Source: Tupaia tana (Eukaryota; Chordata; Mammalia; Scandentia; Tupaiidae). Taken from it: 64,000 nucleotides of DNA. The notes beneath the pieces are model-generated. The model was given only the letters and a program-made list of their open reading frames with translations. It was not told the DNA's origin and searched no databases. Where the stretch lies: assembly GCA_026018925.1 (NCBI GenBank), contig JAKSZU010000326.1, positions 124,001 to 188,000 of the forward strand, read 5' to 3'. The first letter of the stretch is position 1, and every line of letters starts with the position of its first letter. This document shows positions 11,212 to 23,690 of the stretch, one piece after another. A program made the translations under genes and the position numbers.

Positions 11212-12998
11212 ATCTCCCCTTATTCAAAACAACCCACTAATTTCTTTATGGGCCATTCGGTTTCTGTCTACATACATATCTTCACCCACATCAAAGTCAT
11301 GTGTTCCTATAAAGATTGGACCATTCTATGCAAATTACTGAATAACTGCAGATATACTCCCATAACTAAGTAGAATTTATTAACATGGATGCCTTTTATT
11401 GACCTTGTCAATTGGTTAGCTTTCTCAAGTTTCTCCCTGAGGCTAACTGCTCTCTATGAATCTCCTTGTGGCTCTGTGCCTTTGCACAACACCTGGGTGT
11501 GGATTATGCTAATTAATGAAATTGACTGCAGCACTTCAGATTCAGAAGGTGATGTCAGGCCGATATACCACCAGGTGTTTGGTCTCCAGCCTTAGAAACA
11601 CATATAACTCAGCTGGGGAATTTAAGGTTTTGGTGGGATAAAGTAGGTAGCATTCAAAGACACAGGACAGGAAACAGGAAACAGAAGTTCATATCACAGG
11701 TAGGAAACTGTTTTCTGCATGGCTAAAAAATTTTCTACCAAGATCATGTATTTCTCAGGTTATCAGAAAAATAACAAAAGAAACTACAGAGGTCCTTTGT
11801 AACAAACACCCACACTATAGGAAAAGGAAGAGTTTAGTTCCAGACCCTAGATCCCCTCTGCGGGATCAGGAGCATGGATCCTAATGGTGGGAAGGTTCAC
11901 ACACTTTACTGAGCCCCTGGGAAACTGGTCTCACCTACTTACCTCCCAGGTGTGAGGGGCTGCACATCCTTCTGATAAAGGCAGGGCTAGAGTGTGCACT
12001 GAGCATTCTGTAAGAACAGAGTAGCTTCCACTGCACACTCAGCCAATGCTCTTCCTCTCCAGAAATCCTGAGTGTGTGGAAATGGATATAAAAGTTGTGT
12101 TTGGCTTATGGATGGCTTTTCAGTTTCCTCTTAACTGTCCTTGTCATGCCTGGGAATTCAAATCAGCTGGAGGTCACCACGTGAGGAAATGCGTAGGGGC
12201 CAGAGACAGAAAATGGTGAACCTTTGGACCACGGCATCATGAGGGCTGATCTTTGACACCTTGCTGTACACTTTGAAAATGTCTCTGGGGCTATCAAGTG
12301 GTGTGGTAGTTAAGGTGTTGGACTCCCGCATGGCTGACTATGCTTTGAGTAAGAGACCTCTCAGCTGATCTTTTCACTTTCCATTTCTCTGACTTTCTTC
12401 ATCTCACTCTGGTGGCCACACATACTTTACAGCAAACTAAAAATGATAATAATAAATAAAATTAAATAATCTTTTTTTTAAAAAAAAAAGAAAATATTTC
12501 CTGTCTTAAACCACATTTATCACCTTTTTCAAACCTAGGTCATTGTCTCTGTCTGCTACACAAGCCACAGAACAAAAACAGGGAACACCAGAATATTTGC
12601 TGGGAAACACCAATATTTACTGGGAAAATTTAATCTCATTACTATGAGAAGAGAAGATTATTAACATATTTACATATGAATAAACTGATGCTCAAGAAGA
12701 ATCTTGCAAAATTCTTGCAGACCTACCAAATACTGAGATCCACATCAAAACATAGACATCCTTTAACCAGAGACACCAAGGAAGCCCTTTTTACACCATC
12801 TGGAAATACTTGGATCTGGAATACCAGAGCAGCCAATGGGGAGGTATTACTGAAGAAATGGATCAAGGTCATGGAATCCTAATGAAGTGACCTCACTTCC
12901 CCAGTGATAGAACCAACAGAACTTAGAAATCTGGTAACCGGGCACCCACCGGCTAGCCCTAGCCAGTTTAGTTGACGGAAAATGCTTGAGAGGGCAAG
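11212..12998 (+). repeat. 5' flank of RGL4-like copy A, duplicated at 25826-27600
   Basis: This is a low-copy duplication of about 1.75 kb, aligned by eye with the flank of copy A' and clearly above 90% identical over long stretches. It includes a shared SINE (12284-12490) and a shared MIR-like piece (near 12640-12690). Except for the last ~170 bases before exon 1 it does not match the flanks of copies B and C. Its left edge abuts a SINE that ends at about 11210. Confidence 0.8.
12284..12490 (+). repeat. Short SINE (S2) inside copy A flank
   Basis: ggggctatcaagtggtgtgg, gttggactcccgcatggctg, tail of AAT/A. The same insertion is in A' at 26905-27115, so it predates that duplication. Confidence 0.75.
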
Positions 12999-14904
12999 AA
13001 GTTTTCTTGCTGCTCTTCGCTGTGCCTATGCTCTCCTCCCAGGGGAACTAAGAGAAAGTCTTCTTCAGAGATTCAGAGATTGGCTGAGCCCAGGCTTCGG
13101 ATGCCTCTGGCTATCTGCTCGGGATCACTCATGGGTAATGCAGGGTAGTCCAGGGCAGGTCCATCTAAGCCAGCCCTCATTGAGGCTCCTCTGGGCAGCC
13201 CCAAACCCAGTCCCCAGCCCCATGTGATTATGTGGGGACATTGGGAGAAGGGTTGGGGGGGCTGGTCCGCAGCAGTACCAGGTCTGTAGATATTAGAACG
13301 GGGCGAGGTCTGCCCTGCTGATACCTGACGTCATGACTGGCAGGACAGCAGAGTGACTGTTAAGACCAATTTCATCTACCCACATGTTCCTCCCAAGACC
13401 TCGGGCTGTGATCTGGTTTACTCCCACAGAGGAGGTCTGTGCAAATGCTCCTGTACACCTGATTTGGGGGTAGAACTGTTCATGGGCACGTCCCCTCTGG
13501 GGACTACCAGAAAGACTGCTGACCCCTGCCGGCCCGCTGCCGGGCACTCTCTTTGCAGAGCTCTGCAGAGGAGATAGAAGAAGTGTTCGACATGTCCAAC
13601 TATGACTTCCCTCTAGGCAGTGGATAATTTCACCATGGCGACGACCACAACCACGGCTGGTCAGGGGTGAGAGCGGGTGCAAAAAGCATTCACAGAAATA
13701 AACCCGAGTAGACCAGGGCTAATCTTGAGTCCAGACCTGAACAAAAGGTTGCCCTGGAGTTGTCCTAGGGATTTCCCACATGGGGCACACACAGTCGCTT
13801 CCCCAAAACCATCTAGCCTCAGCTTAGTTTATGGTAAAGTCCCCGATCACACACTCATAGGAATACCAGAGGAAATGCCTGGGTAATTCTCTCATGAGCC
13901 ACTTTGAGGACATCTGCTCGCATGCCCCTGCTGTTGCTGCTGTCACTTTTTACACGTCCTCCAAGACTGCGTAACCAACAGTCTTATGGGAAGGATTTTA
14001 CAGATAACCAGGAACCAGCAAGAGCCTATCTATAAGTTTACTTGGAATCTGTCATCTTAAATAACCCCGCAGAGCCTCACCAGGTCAGAGCTGTGCCCTC
14101 ACGCGTCTGTCTCACATTCTAAACGACAGGTTCCCACAGGAGTTCAGCGTGCAGATGCTGCTGGAACGAGATGGGACAATAGTTTGTTCCATTCCCACCC
14201 CAGGTCTCCTGCAGGCCCATCTATCTGTTTGATCAGGCTGCCATTGCACAGGACCCCAGGCTAGATGGCTCTCAGCATATTATTTTCCTCATGATTCTCA
14301 AGGCTAGGAATCAGTATCAAGGGCTGTTTCTCCACAGCTCACGATACACCTGAGGAAACATTGAAGATGCTAATTGTTCAGTCATCCCCTGCTCCTCACC
14401 GAAATATCTCCTCTCGAGTTTCTGCTTCTTCACCAAGGACACTCGGACCCTCCACATGCACAAATCCCAGCAGAGCAGGTTCCTGGTCTACACACACCGA
14501 AGTTTTCAAGGGTTCCTGCTGCTGTCACTGACCTGAGTCCCTCCTTTCCCTCAGAATGGAAAGAAGTCCCTGTCTGGCCTGTGGGAGGCCTGCATTCTGT
14601 GGATCCTCCAGGCAGGCACAAGGCACACTTGGATAGACTTTTTGGCACCCACCTTCCAGTTCTCCTCCATCACTTACTTTGTCTAGTTCCTATGTTACAC
14701 ATTGGACTTCACAAGCATACCCCAGTTTCTAGACCAGACCTTCAGTAGGTGAGCAAGTGTCTACATCAGGCCACATTGTTGACTCTGCCAACTACCAGCT
14801 GTGCCTGGTAGAGCTAATACTTCATCAGATCTGGCCCCTAGAATGGGCTTGTCAGAGGAGCACCCTCCTAGTGATTTTGTGTGCACTAAGTGGTACAAAA
14901 CAAG

Positions 14905-15180
14905 GTGGCGGTCCTCATTGCACAGTGGTTAGACATGGGGTACTGAGGCCAGATCCCACATGGCCTACTGCAGTGGGTATAACTGCCCAGACATTTAGTA
15001 AAACACACTGGGTGTGCTGGTGTGTGTATATGTATGCCCGAGCCTAAAGGTTAATAGGATAAAGAAATGGAAATACAAGTCCTGTAGTGTGACCACAACC
15101 CACTGATGGATGCTTTCTGTGTCTCTCTAATGAGCACACTCATATTGTAGCATTTAAAAATGAAAACAAAATAAAACAAA
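14905..15180 (+). repeat. SINE (S3) in intron 3 of copy A
   Basis: cggtcctcattgcacagtgg, gatcccacatggcctactgc, tail of A-rich repeats. Shared with copy C at 52572-52885. Confidence 0.7.
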
Positions 15181-17137
15181 AAAACAGCCCTGGCAAGAGG
15201 GCACTTGAGCTAAGACTGTGATGAGAAAAGTGGAGATGCTCTGGTGCTCACACGGACTGTTCTTCCCTCCACGTGACTGAAGGAGCTCCAGTCTCAGGTC
15301 TCAGAAGCCTGTGCTCCTGTAGCTCAGAAAAGCAAATGGGAAGCAAACCTGTTCTTCCTTTTGTAAAGGAGGTATCAGATTCCTCTAGCTCATCACGGAT
15401 TTGGTATAGACCCAACAAGGGTCCATGAGAGCTAGAACTGCAGCCCAGGCTCACTTAGGTAACAGGAATATTCCAGGGGAAACCCACTCGTCCCACACAT
15501 CTGTCTTAAGAATTCACTTTGGGCATCATTTTTCTATACCCTGGGCATGACTCAGTGAATGACAGAGACCAAGATTCTAGAGACCCAATTCTAGCCAGGG
15601 AGTCTGACTCCCACAGTAGACATCGAATCAGCCCATGACCTCCGAAAGTCAGGTTTGCTGCCATCATGGCATCCTGCTCATCCACGTGCAATTTCAATAT
15701 TCCACTCAGGGTGGCGAAACTCAGGACCTGTCAAAGTCAGGGAATGTGATGCCAAAAGGAAAATTTCTTCTCCCTAAAGATCGAGGACATTGTAAACTAT
15801 GCCTGGGGAGAGGCCAACAGAAGCCTGAATTTCATCCTCCTAGTGATTTTGATGACAGGGCAGAGAACTGGAGCCTTGCTCTGCCAGAAAAAGAGAGTCA
15901 AGGGCAACCATCCGTTAGAGTGCAGGCCCCTGGAGAGGAGAGCGGAAAGTGAGCCCAGAGCCAGCCTCGGAGAATCCCATCTCCAGCATGGCTGCACTTC
16001 AGGTCCCATTTCCACTACATTCCACATAGCCTTCACACCCAGCACTGTGGGGGCAATGAGTGGAGTCCCCAGGAGCAGACAGCTTACAAGGCTGCCAGTC
16101 CTGAGTGTGCAGGGGCCCCGGGGTGCACCCTGGCCCTTGTGGTGATGTCAGCATGTAGGTGAGGCTGACAAGTGTTTGCAGCAGCTATTTCGAATCTCCA
16201 AGTAGGCCATTGCCAGGACAATCATGAACCTTGGGGTGTGGGACTGGGCTGTCCTCTGCACAGGTGGAAGAAGGACCAGGGACCCAGAACACCGCACTGG
16301 TAACTGGGAGGGCAGCGTGAATGGAGGGACCAGCTTCTGACTCTGATTTCCACATGCTTAGCCCTACCACAACGGCTCCCTCCACGGTCAACTGGCCCAC
16401 CATCTCGGTGGATTCTGATGGTCCCTTGAACATCCTCACCTTAAAACTGAAGGTGGCCGAAGTGCAGATCACCCTGTCCGAAGCAGGGCAGGAACATCAC
16501 CTGCACATCACTCTGGCTCAGCTGCTGTGCCCAGAGCCCAGCAATAAAGAAGCACATGGTAAGGTGAACTACGGTCTGAAGGAGTGTCTGAGGACAGTGT
16601 TTGGGTGTGGAATCCCCTAAATTCTATGAGACTCTCTCTGTCTACAAAGACCCTTGCTGTCTGGACAGCAACTGATGCTGGTAAACCTTCCTCCTAACAC
16701 AGCTCTTGCCCCATGCCCAGAACTTGAGCCAGCACCAGCACCACTGGCAGCTGCAGGGCCCCCTCTGGAGCCCGTGTCACCCGAGGTGAAAACCGTTCTG
16801 TCTTTCTCACCGAAGCTTCTGGAAACACAGTTGACACGCATGGATGTGGTGAGCCACTGGTCCCTGTGGTGTGAGCTGGGCAGGCCACTGTTCTGGCTTC
16901 TCAGACCAGCCTTTCCCTGTCCAGACTCTGATGATCTTGGTCCAATGCCACCTCCATGTCCCACCAATCTTGTGGAAGTCCACCCTAAGCTGTAGTTTAG
17001 GTGGTCATGCCAAATTCATTTTTGAAACTTTGTTCTGTGGTTCGGTGGAAGGTGACACTAAGTGACATCCTAGGTGAAGCACTGGGGTGTGAAAATATCG
17101 GTAATTTGGAAGCCCTAGGATTAAGTTCCACTGGGGC

Positions 17138-17412
17138 GCTTTTTTTTTTTTTTTTTTTCCATCTGTGTTTGCCATAAGGTCCATGTTCTCAATAGAGAAA
17201 CAGAAACAGAGAGAGAGAGAAAGTGAGAAATCTCTCCACGGGGAGATGGGCATGATACAATGCCTTCTCCTCCATTCCCCTCTTCAGATGTTGTGCATAT
17301 ATGCCCATATGCCAGTGTGTTTTTCAAGCCACTGGGACCTGGACTCGAACCAGAGAATAAGCTCGGTGGGAATCCTGGGCTTGAATCCTGGGCACCAAGC
17401 TATCTGCTGGTG
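17138..17412 (-). repeat. SINE in intron 6 of copy A
   Basis: Poly(T), catctgtgtttgccataagg, GA tract, ccactgggacctggactcga, ending tatctgctggtgctc. Shared with copy C at 54820-55132. Confidence 0.75.
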
Positions 17413-20400
17413 CTCTGTTCGGCTTGCAAGTGGGACCAAAAGATTAGAACAAGCAAAGAAACTCCTGGGAGGCACTGTACTCATGAGCCTGCCCTCTGCC
17501 GCATTGCGGCCTCAGCAGAGGTGGGCCCCTGTTGCTTAGACCTTCATCAGCTGAACAGACCTCTACTCTCTCATGGTTCACCACTGTAGATATTGCCATG
17601 AACAATGTTGCAACAGACACAACTTCCACCTCTTCTCTGTTCGTGTGTGGATGGCATAGTGTGACACCAACAATCCAGCAACACAGAGTTACAGTGAGAG
17701 CACATAAGAGAGGGCAGATACAGTGGGGTGAGGTTGTCCTATTTTGGGTTGAACATTTCTCACCGAAGGGCACTCAGGTCTCCGTGGCACCCACATGTTT
17801 TCCCAGGAGGCCTCTTCAGCCTCAACCCCTATTAAGCTTCCCCTGTCAACTAGCACACATCTGCACAGAACCTCCAGCTACAGGTGTCACAGGACATGTA
17901 CATCTCATGGGGAACAGGCTCAGAGGGCCGATGTATATCCAAGCCTCCTTCTCTAGTGGGAGTTGGTGAGGATGACTTAGTTGACAAGGTCAGTCTCTTC
18001 TTGATCAGTGCTGAATCCCTGTCACCATGAAGTGGGCCCTGGTAGGGATGAGAAGGTTTATACCCCAGGGATTAGCTGAAGTCTTGAGCCACATCCAAGC
18101 TCCCTGAGCTCCAGCTCAGACCACTGTCCCTTGCGTCTTCCTCTTGGCAACTGCAGGCTCTGAGCTGTGCTGGGAAGTCCTCACAGGTCTCTCTCCTTCC
18201 TCCAAGGAGCTTTTCAAAAAGTATCCCCCTTGGACTTCTGGGGCTCCATTTGGACCCAGAGGCTCAAATGTGGGAAGGAGAGCATGGTGCCCACCGTCTG
18301 TGCCAGCCTTGCACACTATGGGAGAGTGGTCACCGTCATGGTAGGAACGTGCCTGGGTGACCACTGCATGAAGGCCCCAGACAGGGCCAGGGTGCTGGAG
18401 CACTGGGTAAAGGTGGCCAAGGTAAGCTGTGAGCCCAGGAAATTCCCTCTGGACACACGGACTTCTCTTTTTTCTTGGTCAGCTCTAAGGTTGGCACTGG
18501 GGGGGGTCAAAGGCCCTAGGCCCCTGCACACTCCCTAGGTTCTTTATTCAGGCCAAGCCTGATCTTGACCCTGTTCCTCAAGGTGAATGGGTATTTGCTT
18601 CCTGGGATCCCTTTAGTGTTATGCTGAAATCCTCCCTCTGGGAATATTGCTCAGGAAGACCCAGGGGTGTCATCTTCTAGCTGCCTGGGCACGTCTCATG
18701 CAGGAGAGAGATGTCCCCTGAAGGGCTGACGCTAAGGCAGATGAGGCTGATTCTTCCCCTCACAGGTCATTCTCTTCCCTCCCTAGGAGTGGCAACAGCT
18801 GAACAACTTATCCTCGCTTCATGCCATCCTCTGTGTTCTGCAGAGCACCCTAGTTCTTAGACTTGAAAGGACATGGGGAGAAGTTTCCAGGTGGGTAGGC
18901 TTCCTCTATTAGAGCACCAAGTGACCCTGGTTATTACAGAAGTCTGGGTTTTGCCCTGTTAATGACCCTGTGATTGGGGACGGGGCAGGATGTAGAAGGC
19001 AGGAGTGGGGTGTTGGGGTGTGATCTCTCAGCCTCCTTAGAGCCTCAGGAGTTCTGCTCAAGTCTAGGTTTCCCACAGTGCCAGGCACAGAGTGTTGCCA
19101 AATGGGTCAAGGTCTCCAGGTGTTGTCTACATGGCAATGGACTCCACCCACATGCAACCAACACTGTGAGAACAGCCACTCAGTCACAATGGGGATGGGC
19201 CCACTGACAACCTGACAGCTGCCCTCTCCAGTCCAATGTCACCTCCAGGGTTAGATAAGGCCAGTGGGAAACAACGTAGCAACTTAGGTCCTTGGGATTT
19301 TTAATAAATGTAATTCAAGCTGACAAGTCTGTCCTTATTCCCAAATTTTTCTGTTGTTTCATTTACTTGGCATCAAATCCTACCAAATATTCTGCAAGCT
19401 TCATGCCAAGAAGCAGGAGCTCTACCAGGATTCAATCATCAAGGTAAAGGGGAAGCTGGGAGATGGGGGGCTAGTGTTAGGGGTCAGAAATGCTGGCAGG
19501 TAGGAAGGGGGTGTGGGAGATGTGGGGGTATTTACTGAAATATTTTCTGTCATGCTATGCCTAGAAAACAGAAAGAATAGTATTTTCCCACTGGCGGGAG
19601 GCATGTGTGAGCACAGGAGAAACTGGTGCAGGAGTGTGTGCACGGTGGCTGCACCGGTCGGAGGGGCGTACCCCCCACCAGGCCGGCAGGTCTCTAGGCC
19701 ATGCATCCTGCTGATGGGTAGCATCCTCCAGGATGTGGGCAGAAGGCTGGGCAGCACGCCATCCTCAGAGTTGGGTTGCTGCACTTGCGGCTGTCTCTGT
19801 CGCAGCACCTGGGGACGGCTGTCAGCTTGCACCACAGGCCAGCACTCGGGAGGGTCCTAGAGACAGGTGGTCCACTACACAGCACAGTTCTCAGAGTCAC
19901 ATGGGACATGGGGACAGATGCCTGTATTGGGGCTCCTCCCTGCTCGACCTCCTTGCACATAGACCACTTAGGCCCAGGTCCTTGCACTCAGCCCCAGGCA
20001 GCTTATCATCAACAAGATCTGGAGGGCTCTGACATGAGCTCCTGGATCCTTCTGGAGCAGATCTCAGAACCATTCACATCATGGGACAGCAGAGAGACAC
20101 CACTGTGCACCCTCAGAACAACACTGTACGTCACAGATGGCACCTCAAAAGGCCACACACAGACGATTAGAGTCTGCTGTGCAGGGAATTCCTTGGCAGA
20201 TCAGAGACAGGGAGGACAGCATTTGGCATGTCCTCCAGTCTGGTTGGAATGTCATAGAAAGAACTTAAGTCTCTCAATCACATCTGCAGAAGCATTATGT
20301 TCATCTGTCAATTCAGCTGGGCTTGGCCGCACCCCTGCTAACAGCAGAGACCAGATGCGGGGCCCTGGCCACTTAAGGTGCTCTGGTTCCTGGTGAAGGC

Positions 20401-22935
20401 AGCTGAACAGGGCATTAGCTGTCAGGGAGAGGAGCCAGCCCATCCTGTGGGGACCTGAGTCACTAGTGCCCCTTTCAGGCTCTGGTATCTACTCTGGAAA
20501 GAGAGAAGGATGACCCTGGCATACAGGCTTCAAGCAGGACAGTGAGATTCAAGGGATGGAAGGGAAGTGGGCCTATGTGCCTGGGACTGCCTCACACGAG
20601 CAAGGCTGAGAGCAGAGGTGAAGACATGAACAGCAGGTCTCAGAGCATCTGACAGAGGGCAGTCCCCTTCCCTTCCCAGACGGGGAAACAGAAACCAGGA
20701 GAGAGCAGTTTATGGGCTTAGAGGACACCCCAGTGAGTGTTGGATCAGGGCTAGAGCTTGAGCCAGAGCCCAGGGCAAGTGCCATAAGCGCTGACCCAAA
20801 GAAGCCAACTGGATGTCCAGGGACTGAGGTCAGTTAGACTGGGCTCTCACAGGGTGAGGAGAATGCCATCAACCTACCCTTGTTCCTGATCCTGGCAGGT
20901 AAAGACCCCCAACTCTTTTCCCCTAGGGATGGGCCCCAAGAGAGCCCAGATGAGGCAGCAGCAGAAGGTCGTGGTGAGTGTGCTTGGGGTGAGTGGGGTT
21001 TTCAGAAAGGCAGGCAGTTTGGGTCTCCTTATCCACCTGGTGGTCTGCAATGGGCTTTCCTGCCCCAGCTCTGCCCTGCTGTGGCCACACCAAAAATGCC
21101 TTCCCTAGACAGACCTGAGTACCAGTTGGGTGTGATTGGATTGGGTCAGGAAGCACGTGACAACCATGATGTGCTGCAATTCCACCATGGAGGTCACTCA
21201 CGTGACTGTTATCCTTGGAGATCAGCCCAGTGTGTGGGACGAGAACAATCAGGGGAGGTAGTGGAGAATCTCCCAGGGGCCCAGGAAGAGGTGCTCAGAA
21301 GGCCGAGTTTGAGGAAGTTCTGTGGGACGACCCTTGGGTGGGCCATGGAAGCAGGGGCTCATCACCACTACCTTCCAATGACACAGCCGGTCGTCCCACA
21401 GCCGGTTGTCCCCTACCTGGCCAAAGTCCTCATAGAGATGGCACTTCTGGCTGCTGCGACTATGTGGATGTGAGTGATCCTCAGGGGTGGTGGTGACAAG
21501 GGCCCTGACACTGGGCATCAGATGACCAAGAGCTCTTAGCCCTTAGCAAACCTCTCTCAGGAGGCCACCTGGCTACCCCAAGAGCAACCCATTAGAGGTA
21601 TCTTACCTGGCACTGAGGGAGCCTAACGGTCAGCCCCATTCCAGGCTCCCTCAGGGCAGAGCGGCAGGTCCACCTGCTGATGAACTGTGGGAGAGTGAGC
21701 CTATGCTGAGAAGGATGCTCCCTGAGTGGGTGCCATGAGAGGTGAGTATAGTTGGACCCCTCAAAGCCAGGCAGCTTTGCAGCTCTCAAGTACCAACTTC
21801 CACTGAAGGCCCCAGTCCACCACCAAACCCTCAGAGATGGTGAGGACTGAAGATCCCAGAGCCTCAGCACCCAGGTCCCCTCATCTCCGGACCCTGACCC
21901 TAGACCATACCTAGTTCTGTGCGAACCCTATGGCTCTGAGACCCATGGAGAGGGAGGGGTTAGGGCTAGGCCTGGACTGGGGTCTTCCTGATGCAGTGGT
22001 CATCTGCCTTGCAGGGAAATGTCAACCTCCAGAAGAGGGAGAAGGTAAGCCGCCGTGGGCCTCACAGTGAGGAAGGATGGGCAGAGCAAGTCAGAGGGCC
22101 CTGGGCAGGACACTTTCTGGCTCCCCACCTTGCAGCTTAGATATTTTGAGAGAGTATGGTACACAGAGGAGGAGAAAGCCTGTCCCACAGTGGGGTACAA
22201 ACAGAACAGGAATCCAGGGTAACTTCCTGGAGGAGAGGGTATTTGAGTTCATCTCTGATGGCAAGTAGAGGGTAAAAGTACTGGAGAGAAAGGGAAATCC
22301 TCAGAAGACAAACCCCAGAGCCAAGTCCTCTGCCCTCTCCTAGACCTCTCCAGAAGGTCCCTTCAGCTTTCCGTGAGCAGTCCCTGTCAGCATCCTGCCT
22401 TTCCTCTCCAGGAATGTGAAAAGTTGAGTAAAATACAGCTGCTCCAGTTGGCTGCAAACCAATTTCATATTGAGTATGAGGAGCAATTTCTGGTCTGGTT
22501 CCAGGCCATGCTGCAGCTCAGCAAGGACGAGAGGTGAGGACGGGGGGGTTCTCAGATCAGGGCAGGACAAGCCTCTCCCTGGGGCCAAGATCACAGAGCC
22601 TGTGACCATCGCTCCCTGGTCATCATCAGGCGCTTTGGCTTGGTCACAGATGTGCGGCAGGACACTAGGAGGGAGGGCGCAGGTGCGGCTCCAGGAGGAC
22701 ACACTGCTGCCACCCTCTCTTTCAGTTATGCCGTGTCCTGCCAGCTGGAGCCCCCTCACTAGGTGGACGGCAGCGCCATGAAGAACTGGCCTTGGGGACA
22801 CGGATGGCCGAGTGTGGGTCTGCTCTCCCAGGTTACAATAGAACCAAATGCCTGCACAGGAATTCTGGGGTCTTTCAGCTACCATATCTTCAGACTTCAG
22901 GTTTATTGGTTCCTGCTCTTCCAGCTGCTCAAGTG

Positions 22936-23690
22936 TATTCTCAGGGTGTCTGTCTATTGCTATACTCTCCAAGGAACATTATTCAGCCATAAAAAATAAC
23001 AAGGCTCTAGAAGTTGTTAGAAAAGGGATGAATATGGAAGATTTGTTACTGAGTGAAACAAGTCAGGCTATTCAAGGAATACGTTGTATGTCTCCAATTA
23101 ACATCTACCGACTGCCCGCACTCTGTGGTAGAGACTAAAAGTCTGGAGGACATAGAAGCGGTAAAAATTGTAATGACGGGACCACCAGTTGTGTAATGAT
23201 GGGGGTCGCTGGACCCCCATCAAGTGGACTGTGGTTGGAGTCCCGGCCCCTGTGGCTTAAACTCATGCTGACCATGTGTGCGTGCATGCTCAATATCCCA
23301 AGAGGAGAATGAAGGAGAAGGGATTGCAGAGTGGCGATCCCCCCACGGGTGATCTCGCTATCTGTCTCTCTGTCTCTGTCTCTCTGTCTCTGTCTCTCTG
23401 GCGAGCGCACACACCCTATAGGTAAAAACTCTTAAAAAAAGTGTAACGGATGCTAGAGACAAAGGAGAAAGAGAGTGTGGGAGGGGAAGAGCATAGGAAA
23501 GGAAATGTGGGCAAAAATAGAGAGGTAAGAAACTTGCAGGACACACATATGGTTTGTATCTGTTGACGAGAATGTGCATTGTATTCTCAACTGGGCTGAA
23601 CTGAAGCGGACATCATGCTGGGTAAGGGCTCTAAATGATGTATAGCAATTGAATGTATAAAAAATAATAATAAAAAACCCAAAAATTTTA
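22936..23690 (+). mobile_element. LINE-1 3' fragment split by a SINE
   Basis: The ORF2 end (IQPLKITRL-like IFSHKK frame, CMSPINIYRLPALCGRD) is seen to about 23140. A SINE occupies 23177-23440. The L1 3' untranslated region follows, ending gaatgtataaaaaataataa. It joins directly onto the 3' edge of the copy A duplication at about 22935. Confidence 0.8.
23177..23440 (+). repeat. Long tRNA-type SINE (S1)
   Basis: gggaccaccagttgtgtaat head, gccccctgtgg-type body, CTGTCTCT tract and ataggtaaaaactct tail. Interrupts an L1 3' end. Confidence 0.8.

Larger units (their letters stand above)
12999..22762 (+). pseudogene. RGL4: RGL4-like copy A, intron-containing broken duplicate
   Basis: Paralogous exons lie at 12999-13134, 13559-13666, 14555-14748, 15632-15735, 16264-16558, 16721-16848, 18207-18421, 18787-18890, 19374-19443, 20899-20973, 21387-21469, 22015-22044, 22412-22533 and 22726-22762, in the same order and with introns like copy C. 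It is a non-processed pseudogene. The start ATG is AAG and exon 1 has lost two bases. Exon 2 has TAA at 13625-13627 and exon 3 has TAG at 14684-14686. Exon 4 is two bases short and exon 7 one base short. The exon 6 and exon 9 acceptors read AT instead of AG. Exon 11 has a 15-bp tandem repeat and a 7-base loss. Exons 5, 8, 10, 12, 13 and 14 keep open frames, so decay came after a period as a gene. A non-coding transcript cannot be excluded. Confidence 0.85.

Noticed and set aside
14430-14648. Conserved minus-strand frames present in copies A, B and C near exon 3
   Set aside because: They are antisense shadows of exon 3 and its intron, conserved only because the DNA is duplicated.
19776-20396. 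206-codon plus-strand frame in intron 9 of copy A
   Set aside because: The paralogous intron of copy C does not keep the frame at the same length, and no family is recognised.
20880-21473. 197-codon frame across exons 10 and 11 of copy A
   Set aside because: It is in a different frame from the CDC25-domain reading and crosses the intron.
22340-22972. 210-codon minus-strand frame opposite the end of copy A
   Set aside because: It lies opposite exons 13-14 and introns of copy A, with no recognisable family. A shadow frame.
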